A stretch of 64,000 bases of DNA from Leucosporidium creatinivorum (GCA_001600635.1 BCKL01000009.1:799045-863044), one strand, 5' to 3'; numbered from the stretch's first letter, positions 1 through 13,158 are shown. Numbers and translations: made by a program. The notes: generated by a model from the sequence alone, not told the origin.

Positions 1-570
1 CAGCTCGGCTCTCGTCGTTTCGAGCTTTGGCGGGCGCACCTTGTCGTCGACGTCGGTGATGTTCATCACAAACTGAACCTCGTAGCCAAAGTAGTCGCGT
101 AGGATGCGGCGCATGATGTCCTGGGCCATGTAGTTCCTACGTTTTAGGGAGAAATGAGCGACTGGAGAGCTCTGTAGAAGGCCAAGAAGCGCACCTAGCG
201 TGTCCCATGTGCGAAGCATCGTAGACGGTAGGTCCGCAGTTGTACCATGTCACCACGCCGGGCTTCTTGGTCACAAAATCGACCTGGGAGAGAGGATGCG
301 AAGGCGGGCTCAGCTCTCCTCGACTCTGTAGGACGTTTCAAAGCTCACCTTGGTCCTAGTGAGCGAGTTGTAGACCTTGAGCTTGGGCTCCTCTGTAGTA
401 CGAGTCGGCAAGAGCCACGAATCCTGAGTCGCCTTGGAACGGGACGCATCCTGAGTCGAAGCCATGGCGCGGCGGAGGGGAAACGAGTGAGAGCAAAGGG
501 AGCGGGCTGCAGGCTGTACGATAGGACGGAAATGCGAACGAGAAAAGGAGCGAGCGAGAGTCAAGAGCAT
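1..570 (-). CDS. CARS: Cysteinyl-tRNA synthetase, N-terminal part (runs off the left edge)
   Basis: This class I aminoacyl-tRNA synthetase charges tRNA-Cys with cysteine. Three exons are visible on the minus strand: 349-570, 195-283 and 1-136, with introns 284-348 and 137-194. The translation carries the zinc-site/nucleotide-binding stretch NCGPTVYD, the HIGH-type signature HMGHAR split by the second intron, and the CysRS-typical NITDVDDK. Two in-frame starts are possible. ATG at 465 gives a cytosolic-looking MASTQD start. ATG at 570 adds 35 residues that are Arg/Ser-rich and lack acidic residues, like a mitochondrial presequence. Fungi often make both enzymes from one gene by alternative starts, so dual targeting is my inference. 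The C-terminal part, with KMSKS and the anticodon-binding domain, is outside the window. Confidence 0.93.
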
Positions 571-648
571 GCACTAGCTACGAGCAAGGAGCGAAAGGGG
601 CGGAGCGGCTCACCCTCTTTGTCTCCCCCTCCTCACCTCGCTCGAGTC

Positions 649-1879
649 ATGTCGACCGAAACGGGCCGTTTCCCACTCGAAGTGTACCAGAACATCATAT
701 CAGCCGCTACTGCAGACCCCAACCTCACCCGCCAGCGCACTCTCAAGTCCCTCGCCCTCGTCCACTCAACCTTCCGCCCACTCTCTCAAGGTTATCTGTT
801 GGCCAAGCCCGTCGTGCTTCGCATTGCGCCTCAAGGAAGGTCCGGAAAAGCCGGCCTGTTCGACAGAATCCTCGATGAAGCCCAATACCGAGGGAGAGGG
901 CCCGAGCAGCTGATCAAGAACATCCGACGCCTCGAGTGGAACCCTTGGACCGAGCTCGGCATGGACAACTTGGAGGAGGAGGACTACGATGAAGACGAGT
1001 ATTCGGATGCCTCCGACAGCGATGGCGGTAGTGGGGGCGGCGGCAAGTGGGGAGCATCAGCGCTTAAAGACTACGCCGTCCACCTCTCGGCGCTCAAGTT
1101 CGCTCGCTTGGACGAGTTGATCGTGGTCGGAATGCAGTCTGAATTCGGAGATAGGGTCTTGGACGACTTCCTGACCGTGCTACCGTCCGTGAACAGTGAG
1201 TAGGCCGCCTTGAAGCCTACTTCGGCGCTGACGGCCTTCCCCGTTCATCTCCAACACACCGTTCTTCTTACTACCTTCGAAACGCTAAGCGCGAGCCCTT
1301 CGCTTCAAGGACTGCTCAGTACAGTTCTCAGAGTTCCCTCTCGCCGACGAGCCGTTCCAGCACGTCTCCACCCTCATCACCCTTGACAACCCATTTCTCG
1401 ACACCGAGACACTCCTAAGCCGCGATTCACCTCTCTTCCCATCTCTCGAGACCCTCATCGCCGACGTCAACCAACTTGGCTCGCTCGAGTTGATCGACTT
1501 GTATCCAGATATCGGCAAGAAGCTCAAGGCGTTAGCCCTCGGAGGAGAAGGCGACACCGAGTCGGCCGAGCAAATCCCCCGATTGCTCTCCAAGTGCGGC
1601 AAACTGGAGCACCTCTTCATCGACAGCACCAGGATCGACCTCGACATGCCCCTCCTCGAATTCGCCATGCTCTTCACCAAGCCCACGAGTCCCCTCCGGA
1701 ATCTACAGCGTCTCACCGTTCGCGCCGACAGTCCCTTCGCGGCGTTGAGAGGGGATGGAGAGGAAGCCCTGGCGGCGAAGGATTGGTGGAAGAAGATAGG
1801 ATGGGAGTCGAATCGCTTGCAGGTGGTCGTGCTACCTGTGGGAATTGAGGACTTGACGGTTTGGAGACCGTTGGCCTGA
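649..1879 (+). CDS. F-box-like/leucine-rich-repeat-like protein
   Basis: ATG at 649 opens a protein starting MSTETGRFPLEVYQNII, which resembles the LPxEVxxxII core of fungal F-box-like domains. Exon 1 is 649-1195; the intron 1196-1319 (GTGAGT...CTCAG) restores phase; exon 2 is 1320-1879. The middle has an acidic Asp/Glu/Ser stretch followed by a Gly-rich run. The C-terminal half has spaced leucines of the kind read as degenerate LRRs (LRNLQRLTV, LEHLFID). F-box proteins usually link substrates to SCF ubiquitin ligases through Skp1, but no substrate can be inferred here. A further intron-like segment starts right after the TGA (donor about 1881, acceptor about 1945), so the 3'UTR may be spliced. 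It shares a short promoter with the CysRS gene. Family assignment is moderate because the F-box is weak. Confidence 0.6.
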
Positions 1880-2294
1880 CGTGAGCTCTGCCTTCCGGCT
1901 CTATCGTCGCTCGGCGCTGACTCTGCCTCGCTTTCCGCCCGCAGAACGGCTCGAGACGATGTAGCACTATCTTAACTTATCCATCTGCTGTATTCACCCT
2001 TCGTACCCCATGCCGAGCTTTCGCCTGCTAGTCTTGTGGAACCATCTGGCTCGGATCAGTTCTCGACGATTCGGCGAAGGCCATGAGAAGCGGGAGAGGG
2101 CTGTAACAGGATACAGCGCTCCCGTGTAGGCTAGGTGTCGCGTTCAGAACACTTCCCGACAGCCCGCGAATGGCTTGCGGGCCCCGAGTTGGGCTGAGTC
2201 GAGATCGACTACAAGCTTGCGGGGGGCCCAAAGGCGTGGAGGCGAGCGCGAACTCTTTCCCTTCCACCACTTCGTCTCGCTTTCAACTCGCATC
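1880..2294. other. Intergenic region between the F-box-like gene and PGM
   Basis: No convincing gene here. It contains a probable 3'UTR intron of the preceding gene (about 1881-1945) and the 5' leader of phosphoglucomutase. Short open frames show no recognisable protein. Confidence 0.5.
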
Positions 2295-4514
<2,220 letters not shown>

Positions 4515-4935
4515 AATGCCCGTCATCTTTCGTTCATCTCGCTCGTTGGCAGTCGTTTCTCAGTCGTCTCTGCAAAAAAGTAATTCTGTGCGCAATCTCC
4601 AGCGTATCGTAGAGTTTGCGAAGAGTCGAGCTGTAGGCTCGTGAGGAGCGAGAGCTTGTTTGAACGAGCTTCGGCGACTCGGCTCAGGCGCAGGCAGCTG
4701 CAAGCTCACGCCCTCCGACCACGGATCTGAGACGGTCATCGTCGACACTGACTCGCATTCGAGGCGCACAACTCGAAGCGCAGAAGTGGAGAGAGGGTCT
4801 AAGAGAGCGAGCGAGCCTTGGAGTCCTGTTCGCCGAGCGCCTGAACGCTGCTCGCTGCGGTCGACTAGATCCTCTCGGTCCTCGCAAGTGGCTGTGCTGA
4901 GAAGACTACATCCCGTTTCATCACCAAAACACCAA
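4515..4935. other. Convergent intergenic region
   Basis: About 420 bp between the 3' ends of PGM (+) and RACK1 (-). I see no gene or RNA. It should hold both 3'UTRs and polyadenylation sites. Confidence 0.5.
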
Positions 4936-6877
4936 TTACGCAACAACCGAGTAGACACGGGTAACGTTGTCCGAGTAACTGAGGGCGAGGGCGAAGGGTC
5001 AGCTTACGCTCGGTATAGCGTCGAGGAGACGGTGCATACCCAGCGAAAAGGGTCTGGCCATCGGCGGACCAGGCGAGGGAAGTAGCGACGGGGGCACGTC
5101 CTCCGGACTCGGACTCGACCTTGAGCTCATCGACGATAGACTGTGGGGGAGACAAAAGGTCAACGCCAGTCGTCCGACGTCGCGCACAGTCCGCGCGCTC
5201 GGCAGACGCTCAGAAAGCAGCTCACCTTGGACTCGAGGTCGAAGATCTTGACGGCGGAGTCGGTGGCGGCGCAGAGCCAGTAACGGTTGGGCGAGAAGAC
5301 GAGGGCGTTGATCGTGTCTCCGGCCTCGAGCGAGTAGAGGTGCTTTCCCTCGTTGAGGTCCCAGAGCATGGTGATGCCATCCTTTCCTCCCGAAGCGCAA
5401 AGCGAGCCATCGGGCGAGACGGTGACGGTCGAGATGTATCCGGTGTGGCCGAAGTGGTTGGTGCGGAGCTTGCACTTGGAGAGCTCCCAGACCTGCACAA
5501 GAGTGATAAACGCCGAATGGGTCAGCGATCGTCTCGTGGAGTTGCTAGAGGGTTGTGCTTGAGCGCCGACCACCGAGCGCGAGCCGTCTGCTTGAAATCA
5601 GCGATCTTGGTGGATAATTAAAGTGGTCTCATAGGAATAGATAGTCCCTCTGAAGTAGCAAATATTACACAAGTTGTGAAATCATCATATGAGAAGCAGC
5701 GTGGCTCGGCCCGAGGTGGTCGCAGGTGGGCGAAAGCTGAAACGAGACGTCCAAGACGAAACGAAAGCTCGAAAACAGGACCGAAAGACTCACCTTGACG
5801 ACCTTGTCCCATCCAGCCGAGACGATGACGGGGTTCAAGGGGTTGGGCGAGAAGCGAACGCACGAGACCCACTCGGTGTGGCCCTCCTCCTGGATGTTGA
5901 ACTTGCACTCGCCGAGGGTGTTCCAGAGCTTGATGGTGCGGTCACGCGATCCCGAGACGATCTGCCTGTTGTCGGCCGAGAAAGAGACGGAGAGGACGTC
6001 CGAGGTGTGTCCAACGAAGCGGCGGGTGGTGAGTCCGGTGTTGAGGTCCCAGAGGCGGAGGGTCTTGTCCCAGGAAGCCGAAAGAGCGAACTGGCCGTCG
6101 GAGGAGACGACAACGTCCGAGACGAAGCCGTTGTGTCCGTGGAGGATGCGCTTGGGGTAGCCGTAGGCCGACTGTTGGCGCGAGGAGGGTGAAGGTCAGC
6201 TTCCGAAGAGCGTCGTGTGCGTCTTGTCTGCGGCTCGGTCGTGGAGCCTGCCGCCTTCTGGAAATCGGGCAGCAATTCCCCCGCATCGGAGCGTGGTACA
6301 GCTGCCGCCCACTCATCCAGCGCCGGCCCCGCCTCCCTGTAAAGCTTCCCGCTACCGTGCCCGCGACGCCCGGCAGCTCCCTCCGTAGCGCACTGCTTCC
6401 CAAGACCTCCATACGCTCCACAATGCAAAGTAGACCCACCTCATCGCGGGTAAGAGTCCACATGATGATGGTCTTGTCGCGCGAGGCGGTAAGGATCATG
6501 TCGGGGTTCTCCGAGGAGGTGGCAATGGCGGTGACATCGCCACTAGTAGAGTCGAATGCGTAGAGTAGGATAGTCGTAGTGAGCGGGTCGTGAGAGGTCG
6601 TGGTGAGATGTGGAAGCGGAATTCGGCGGGTCAGCAGTCTGCGATCGGGTCCTGTAGGTCGTAGAGGGGCACTACGCACCTGTGGCCGACAAGGCTGTAT
6701 ACGTTGAAGAGAGGGGACAAAGGTTAGCTAGCCCGTTTCGCCGTACATGCCTGGTTTCCCCCTCCGGAGCGGTTCTCGTCGCCCGCCGCTCCGCCGCCCC
6801 CCCGTGCACCGCTGCAAGCTCCCAAGACGTAGTAGAATAGCTCGCCTGCCCTTCAGAATCATACTCTCGCTGGACAT
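4936..6877 (-). CDS. ASC1: RACK1/Asc1/Cpc2 ribosome-associated WD40 protein
   Basis: A seven-bladed WD40 scaffold on the head of the 40S ribosomal subunit, linking translation to signalling. Seven exons: 6846-6877, 6680-6694, 6440-6542, 5794-6171, 5226-5492, 5040-5140 and 4936-4978, giving 312 residues, the usual length. Diagnostic stretches are [48 protein letters not shown] and [14 protein letters not shown]. Exon 2 is a 15-nt microexon. The first coding intron fits best with a GC donor (AG/GCGAGC). A 5'UTR intron appears to end one base before the start (TACAG/CATG). Intron 5493-5793 hosts a U24-like box C/D snoRNA, as the ASC1 intron of Saccharomyces hosts snR24. Confidence 0.96.
5590..5697 (-). 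ncRNA. SNORD24: Box C/D snoRNA U24 (snR24/SNORD24-like), copy 1, in a RACK1 intron
   Basis: AT-rich segment within the 301-nt RACK1 intron 5493-5793, same strand as the host. Read on the minus strand it has box C (TGATGA, plus positions 5682-5687), the U24 guide ATATTTGCTAC ahead of a D'-like site, a C'-like TGAGA, then the second U24 guide CCACCAAGATCG next to box D (CTGA, 5598-5601). A GCTT/AAGC terminal stem can pair outside boxes C and D. U24 guides 2'-O-methylation of the large-subunit rRNA. The 92 bp at 5597-5688 are identical to the second copy at 47635-47726. The U24 identity rests on remembered human and yeast guide sequences. Confidence 0.9.
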
Positions 6878-8246
6878 GCTGTAGGAGAGCCGTCAGCGAG
6901 CAGTCTGAGGCCGTAGCGCGAGCGGAGACTCACTTGAAGACTTTTGAGCGAAACGCAGAGAGGCGCGGAGCAGAGCGAGATGTAGGGGAAGGGGTGGGGT
7001 CAGAATCTACTGGTGGATTGTCCCGTGCTGTCCCAGCGACCTACAGGTGACGTTCGAGGTTGCGAAGTGGTTCAAAAGCGGGCAAGCCTTCGTGCCCTCT
7101 TCCAGCGGCCAAGTCGAGCTTGGAAAAGAAAGGAGTTGCGGTGTTTCGGGCGGCGAGAAGTTTAAGATTTGGCATCTCCCTGCTGCTCGAGGTAAGCATA
7201 CACTCCGGCTCGAGCTCCAGCGCTCAAGGCGGGTCGCTGAGCCCCCGTGAAGTTGCGCCGAGCGTGGCGCGAACCTCCAGCACCGAGCACCTCTCGCTCA
7301 GCTTCCCTCGCGCAGGGCGTCGAAGCGAACGAGCTTTACATCTGGGGGACTCCTGTACAATAGCACGGACGGTCAGCATCGAAGTTGAGCGCGCGAGACG
7401 AAGTCCCTCGACCGAGCCTCAAGCGCCGAGCGTCAATACGCCAGCTACCCTTCTCGGGGGCGCTCTTGGTGCGAGGCTGCATGTGCGCTGGAAGATACCA
7501 TACAGTGACCTTCTCCTCGTAGTTGGGACATTCCTGAGGGCGACCGAGCTTTTGAAGCCGAAACGAGCATCGCCGAAGCCGACTTACAGCCTTGTGCTGA
7601 TCGCCTGTTTGCCTCAGCTGATGGGTCTTCCTTCCATGAGAAGTTGTGAGCTCCTTCTTTTAGATGTTTCAGATCCACAAACCCATGTATTACGGCCAGA
7701 GTCGTCAGCGAATCGAAGGCGACGGCGAGCAGCTTCGAGCGAGACCACTGGCTGGCGGTGAACAATCTCTGCTATAGAACAGCGGGCTCTCATAGCGCTC
7801 GTACAGTGGGTGGGGAGTCAAGTGCAGATAATATTGGCTTGGCTCTCTCCTACCGAAGCAGGGTCGTCCACTTGGCGATGCACCTCAAGTTCGAGCCGAG
7901 CAGCGTTGTGCAATGGGTTGCTGTGCTCCGTCAGAAGAGTGCACCGCGTGAATCGATAGATCAGAGTTCCTGCGCAGCCCGCTGGACCGCTTGCAATGCG
8001 CTACAGCTCCCTTCGGCGCCGACTTCGGCGATGGCTCGAGCACTGCAGGAGAGCAGGGAAAGGGTCGGGGTGAGACGTTCAAACGGTATTCCTGCTATAA
8101 GTGAGTCAGCTCGCTAGACAAAGCCGACTACAGCAGCTCTACAGCAAATTGACCCCTCTCGCCCCTTGCGACGCCCTCTGACATTTTCTCTCAGGCCGCG
8201 CCCAAGTGTCAGCTTGCTCTTACTCGTCTAGATACCATCTCACGCC
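6878..8246. other. Long intergenic region with RACK1 5'UTR and RPL12 promoter
   Basis: Nearest the RACK1 start this contains a 5'UTR intron (about 6879-6952, minus strand). The remainder, about 1.2 kb, has only short Ser/Arg-rich open frames without conserved motifs, and no tRNA or snoRNA hallmarks. It probably serves as the divergent promoter region of two highly expressed translation genes, RACK1 and RPL12. Confidence 0.45.
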
Positions 8247-9547
8247 ATGGCACCTAAGTGCGTGCTAGTAAGCAGACTCTGACCGTACAGCAGCTGACCA
8301 TGTACCTCGTCCCGCTCCCCCTCGCCTGCTGTCCAAACTCGTCGACTTCTCTCCCGCTCATCTCCCGCCGCCCCTCTCGACTCTCCTACACCTCCCCTGC
8401 CTGCACCATCTTACTCTACACCCTCTCGAACCTATGATCCGCCAATAGGATCGACCCCACCGAGATCAAGGTGCGTCGAGGGAGACCAGGACCCGATGAG
8501 ACGGCGTATGCTGACCACGCTGCACCACTATAGATCATCTACCTCCGTGCCACCGGAGGAGAGGTTGGAGCTTCGTCCGCTCTTGCCCCTAAGATCGGTC
8601 CCCTCGGTCTTGTAAGTCGACACACTTCGACTTGGGACTCGACAGCTCTCGCGATGGACGCTGGAGCGCTGCAGGAGCACGGGAGCAGGCAGCGGACGAG
8701 GAGGCGACAAGAGACGAGCTGGACGGGTGCTGTACTGCTTTGGGAGGGGGAACTGCTGCCAGTTTGGAGCAGCAGGCGCGGGCGCGAGTCGAGACGCCGA
8801 CGAGGCGCAGGAATTTGCTGGAGGTGCTGGGACGCGGCTTGGGGAGGTCAGCGGCGCGCAGGGGGTGGAAATGCTGTTGGTGCAGCTTCAGACGGACCCT
8901 CGGCGATGGAGATGGCGCGTTGCGGGCAGCAGGCGATGTTGGTTCGGCGGAGGACTCGGAGCTGACCCTTGCGCTCAACAGTCCCCCAAGAAGGTCGGAG
9001 AGGATATCGCCAAGGCTACCGGCGACTGGAAGGGACTCCGTGTCACCGTCCAGCTCACCATCCAGAACCGTCAGGCTGCCGTCACCGTTGTCCCCTCCGC
9101 CTCCTCCCTTGTCATCCGCGCCCTCAAGGAGCCCCCTCGCGACCGCAAGAAGGAGAAGAACATCAAGCACTCTGGAAACATTGAGCTCGATGCCATCATC
9201 GACATTGCCCGCACCATGCGCTTCAAGTCGCTCGGAAAGACCCTTGCCGACACTGTTAAGGTCCGTCTCGGCGTTCTTCTGCTGCACTCCGAGCGGTTCG
9301 CTGACCCTCTTGCTTCTCCATTACGCTTCACTTTTCATCTCTACGCCATCTCCATCACCGAACCCCTCCGCTCCATCTCCCATCGCCATCACCGCACCTC
9401 CCTCTCTCCTCGCGCCGACCCGTTTCGAAACGACCACAGGAGATCCTCGGAACCGCCCAGTCGGTCGGCTGCACCGTTGATGGACAGAACCCCCACGACG
9501 TCATTGAGGGAATTGACGCCGGTGAGGTCGAGGTGCCCGAGGAGTAA
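8247..9547 (+). CDS. RPL12: 60S ribosomal protein L12 (uL11)
   Basis: uL11 binds the GTPase-associated centre of the large rRNA at the base of the P stalk. Five exons: 8247-8257, 8449-8470, 8534-8611, 8982-9260 and 9440-9547, giving exactly 165 residues, the eukaryotic L12 length. Recognisable stretches are [40 protein letters not shown] and the C-terminal [12 protein letters not shown]. The first exon carries only 11 coding bases and the second 22. The 370-nt intron 8612-8981 is unusually long for this window, but I found no box C/D pattern in it. Confidence 0.97.
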
Positions 9548-10033
9548 ATTACTCGTTGGGAATGTAGCGGTTGTCTCGGTCATCTTTGTCGTTGCGCACA
9601 AGCTAGACAGACGAGAGGAGAAGGGAGTCGCGAAGGGTGTGCACGATGCGGATGGTGTGGCGACTGGCGGGAGGGGAGCAGCGGCGGAGAGAGAAGTTCG
9701 GCGCCGAGATTCGATCAGCTCGCAGGCCGTGGCCCGCCGTCTTAGGACGTCTGCTGCTGGCAGGGTGTCTACTGCTCTGCTGGATCTCTTGTCCATTGAT
9801 GCCCACCTTCTGCGCCGCCTCTGTCACTCAGCGCCGAAGGAGAGCCCGCCGAGCGAGGTGTCGGCTCTATGCACCATCCCAGCAAGCTTCGCAGGGTCGA
9901 TAACCACGGATAGCTTGATCGAAGACCTCGAGACCTAGCGGTCCACCTCGAGAGATGAAGTGATCCGAAAGAGCGATCCCACTCCGGAAGCGAGAAGCGA
10001 AGGTTGCCCTCCTTCCAACTACCTCGTTTCGTC
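9548..10033. other. Intergenic region RPL12-PPE1
   Basis: About 485 bp holding the RPL12 3'UTR and PPE1 promoter. Open frames through it are continuations of RPL12 intron reading frames with no recognisable content. Confidence 0.5.
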
Positions 10034-11697
10034 ATGCAGCGCGATCTGCTCAAGTCCCGCCTCTCCAAACTACCTCAACTACCTGCACTGGACCACACTG
10101 GCGCTCAAGTCGACGATGACGAAGCAGAGGAGCTGCGAGACTCGTTCTCCAGCTCGCTCGCGCCTCCTCTGCCTCGGTGAGCTCGTCAACGCGCCAGAGA
10201 GAGCTTCAGATTGCTCACCTACCTGACTAGGAAACGCACGGTACCCGGCAAGCCCGCCAAAGACTACTCTCCCCTCTCCGCTGCTGGCTACTTCTCGTCC
10301 GCGCTCGAGGTCGACGTCCCGCTCTCACCTGCAGGAGACAGCACAGCGACGTTCCGTGTCTACTACACACCACCACAGCCTACTGAGGAGGATGAGGGCG
10401 GTCGCGGGATTGTCTTTGTCTGCGTGCACGGCGCTGGCTACTCTGGGCTGAGCTACGCGGCGTTCGGCAAGGCGCTGGCGGAGAAGGGAGAGGGCAAGGC
10501 GGGAGTGTTGGCTTACGATGCGAGGGGTCACGGTGAGTCGACTGAGTCTGTGGGGTTAGCGCGCGGAGCTGAGCTGATCTCTCTCTCGACCGACAGGCAA
10601 GACGCGCCTCAGTGAGGAGCAGGAGGATTCGCCGCTCGACATGAGCCTGGAGGGCATGTCGTCTGATCTCGTGGGATTGCTCAAGAGCATGTTCCCGAAG
10701 CGAGAGGAGGCGCCGTCGTTCTTGCTCGTCGGTCATTCGATGGTGAGTTCCTCGCCGAGCTGCAGCGTAGCGCTTCCGCCGACAGTGTCTATCGCAGGGA
10801 GGTGCTGTCGTTGCGGACGCGTGTAATCGAGTGCAGAAGGAGGTCGGCACTGTGACGGGAGTGGCCGTGATTGACGTCGTTGAAGGTGAGCTCGGCGGTG
10901 GTCCTCTCGGGCGCTGTGCTGACCCTGTCTCGTCTCAGGCTCTGCTTTGGAAGCTCTATCCGGTATGACTGGACTCGTAGCAGCTCAGCCAAAGGGCTTC
11001 CCATCCGTCGAAAACGCTATCGAGTGGCAGTGAGTCGATCTCGGCGGTCGTCTCGGCGCATCACTGGGCTTCGTGCTGAGCTGACCACTACCTTCTCCAC
11101 AGCGTCCGCACGAAGACTCTGAACAATCTCCAGTCGGCGCGGATATCTGTACCACCACTTCTTCGAGATATCTCGGCGGCCTTGCCCACGCCCGACCATC
11201 CATTCGTCTGGAGGGCGAACCTCGCGGCGACTGAGCCTTACTGGAGAGGTGCGTTGGAGCAGACGTCACTTTTTAGCTATCGCTGACCCGCTACCACGCA
11301 CAGGGTGGTTCACCGGGCTCTCCAACAAGTTCCTCTCGTGCCGAACAGCCAAGCTTCTGCTGCTCGCCGGCGCCGAGAGCCTCGACAAGGAGCTCATGAT
11401 TGGGCAGATGCAGGGTAAGTCGTTCTTCCGTATGCAGGTGACTGGAGCCCCTCGCTGATCTTTCCCCCTCGTTAGGCAAGTACCAACTCGAGGTCTTCCC
11501 GGACAGCGGCCATTGCGTGCAGGAGGTGAGCCTTTTTTTGGCGCTCGGCAGAGGCAACTGATGGTAGGAGCTGATTCCTGATCCCTCTACACTCATAGGA
11601 CGCCCCCGAGAAGACCGCCGAGACCCTCCTCGCCTTCTGGGAGCGCAACGACCGAACCGATGTACTGCGAGGGGTGAAGAAGGTGGGCGAGGTGTGA
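10034..11697 (+). CDS. PPE1: Protein phosphatase methylesterase 1 (PME-1/Ppe1)
   Basis: An alpha/beta hydrolase that removes the C-terminal methyl ester from the PP2A catalytic subunit. Nine exons with consistent phase: 10034-10176, 10231-10532, 10597-10742, 10798-10885, 10939-11029, 11103-11248, 11304-11414, 11476-11525 and 11599-11697, about 391 residues. Features are [11 protein letters not shown] near the oxyanion region, the nucleophile elbow GHSMGG (split by an intron), VIDVVEGSALEAL with the family Asp, [35 protein letters not shown] and the catalytic-His region SGHCVQEDAPEK. The order and spacing match human PME-1. Confidence 0.94.
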
Positions 11698-11859
11698 TAG
11701 TCTGCAGTCGATGTAGTCAGTAGTCGATAGCTTTTAATCGCGTAGGGACGCCTCTGCACAGCCTCTTGAGCAGCGAAAGGGCTTCCCGGCGAGAAGGGCT
11801 CTCGGAGCGAATCCAAAGATCGCTTCTTGTTCTCTTTCCGCTCACTCGCTCGCTCGGAG

Positions 11860-13158
11860 ATGCCGCCATCGCTCGCTCGTCTCGTCTCGAAGGTCCGCCG
11901 CCTCGTCGTCAAATCCTATAGAGCAGCAGTGCCGAGTCGCTCGAAGGATCAAGCAGCACGACAATCGAAGCGGGCGGTGCCAATTCTCAGCAATGAGCTT
12001 CGCCTGCTCATACTCGAGGAGCTCGCCAGCTGCCTTCCGCCCGCGGTAAAGAGGAAACAGTACAAGAAGCTCTGTCGGGTGTCCGAGCCCTTCGCCCGAC
12101 TAGTCACCGTCGCCTTCGGGAAGGAAGTCGAGCTGGAGCGGAAGCGAGCAGTCGACTCACTGCTCGGGACACCACAGCTCATCAGCCACCTCACCACCCT
12201 CGTCGTCACGTTCGATATGCTCGCCTCCGACCCCTACTACCTCAGCACCGCGCTCGAAAACATCCTCAACATCATCTCGGCCGCACCACTCCTCGGCAGT
12301 TTGGAGCTCAGGTCGGGCATCTTTGAGCCTGACAGGCTCCTCGACATCCTTCGGCGCAAGGCTCACCTTACCAGACTTGTACTGAACTGTCGCGAGATGG
12401 AGATGCTGTACGGCAGCAAGGTGTTTGGGTGCTGCTTTCGAGAGCAAACGGTGATGCACCTCGTCACTTGGGGAGTCGGCCGACTTCTCGCCTTTCTCGC
12501 CCCACTCCCTCTGCGCTCTCTCTCCCTCATCCCTCTCCAGCCCGAACCCACTTTCGTTCGTCCCCTCAACTACCGACCGCAGCTCGAACGCCTCACCCTC
12601 ATCGACTCCAACCCGAGCTCCGCCGCCGAGATCATCACTCTCATCGGCCGCGACCCTTTAGGCGACCCTTCGACACTCACTTCCCTCGAGCTCTGCCTTA
12701 AATCTCACATCCCTCTCGACGCCGCTCGACTCAATCGTAAAGCTCTCGGCGATCTTTTCATCCGCCTCGGGCCGTATCTCAAGTCCTTATCCCTCTCCCT
12801 CCCTAATGACTACTTCGCACCTTCTTCCCTACTCGAACCTCTCACTTCTCTGAGGAGCATCACCCTCGCTGGATCCCCCCTCGCCTCCTTCGACTTTCTC
12901 AACTCGCTCCCGCCTTCCTTGGAGTCCGTCACCTTCCTCGGCCGATCCATCACCGTCGCCTTCTTCCTCGACAAATATCTCCTCTACAGTAACTGCCCTC
13001 TGTTACGCTTTATTCGGACGGGGAACGGAGATGAAGCTATCTATGACTGGACGAAGGAGCGGCTCGAACGGATGCGAGGGGTGAAAGAGCACCTAAGGGA
13101 GGTGAAGGGGATTGAGTGGGCGCATCTGAAGGATGGGAAGTGGACGACGGACTTTTGA
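11860..13158 (+). CDS. F-box-like/LRR-like protein, single exon
   Basis: Intronless 432-residue frame from ATG 11860; an in-frame ATG 33 bp upstream would add 11 residues. The N-terminus is basic. Residues around 40-65 (PILSNELRLLILEELASCL) match the LPxEI/LLxxIF pattern of fungal F-box-like domains. The rest alternates hydrophobic leucine-rich stretches at roughly 25-30-residue spacing (LTRLVLNCREM, LRSLSLIPL, LERLTLIDSN, LTSLELCL, LKSLSLSLP, LRSITLAGSPL), an LRR-like solenoid. Lack of introns in an intron-dense genome is notable and shared by many lineage-specific F-box genes. It is not obviously close to the F-box genes at 25-36 kb. Confidence 0.6.
   Translation: MPPSLARLVSKVRRLVVKSYRAAVPSRSKDQAARQSKRAVPILSNELRLLILEELASCLPPAVKRKQYKKLCRVSEPFARLVTVAFGKEVELERKRAVDSLLGTPQLISHLTTLVVTFDMLASDPYYLSTALENILNIISAAPLLGSLELRSGIFEPDRLLDILRRKAHLTRLVLNCREMEMLYGSKVFGCCFREQTVMHLVTWGVGRLLAFLAPLPLRSLSLIPLQPEPTFVRPLNYRPQLERLTLIDSNPSSAAEIITLIGRDPLGDPSTLTSLELCLKSHIPLDAARLNRKALGDLFIRLGPYLKSLSLSLPNDYFAPSSLLEPLTSLRSITLAGSPLASFDFLNSLPPSLESVTFLGRSITVAFFLDKYLLYSNCPLLRFIRTGNGDEAIYDWTKERLERMRGVKEHLREVKGIEWAHLKDGKWTTDF

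Noticed and set aside
5835-6428. 197-codon minus-strand frame in RACK1
   Set aside because: Shadow of the RACK1 exon in another frame plus intron.
6172-6439. Second snoRNA in RACK1 intron 3
   Set aside because: GC-rich, no TGATGA/CTGA pair at the right spacing.
7060-7761. 233-codon open frame between RACK1 and RPL12
   Set aside because: Ser/Arg-rich composition typical of chance frames in GC-rich DNA, no motif, no clear start context or introns.
8612-8981. Long RPL12 intron as a possible snoRNA host
   Set aside because: No box C/box D pair or convincing H/ACA hairpins seen; composition as GC-rich as the surroundings.
8727-9938. 403-codon open frame across RPL12
   Set aside because: It runs through RPL12 introns and, in part, the real RPL12 exons; the extra sequence has no conserved content.
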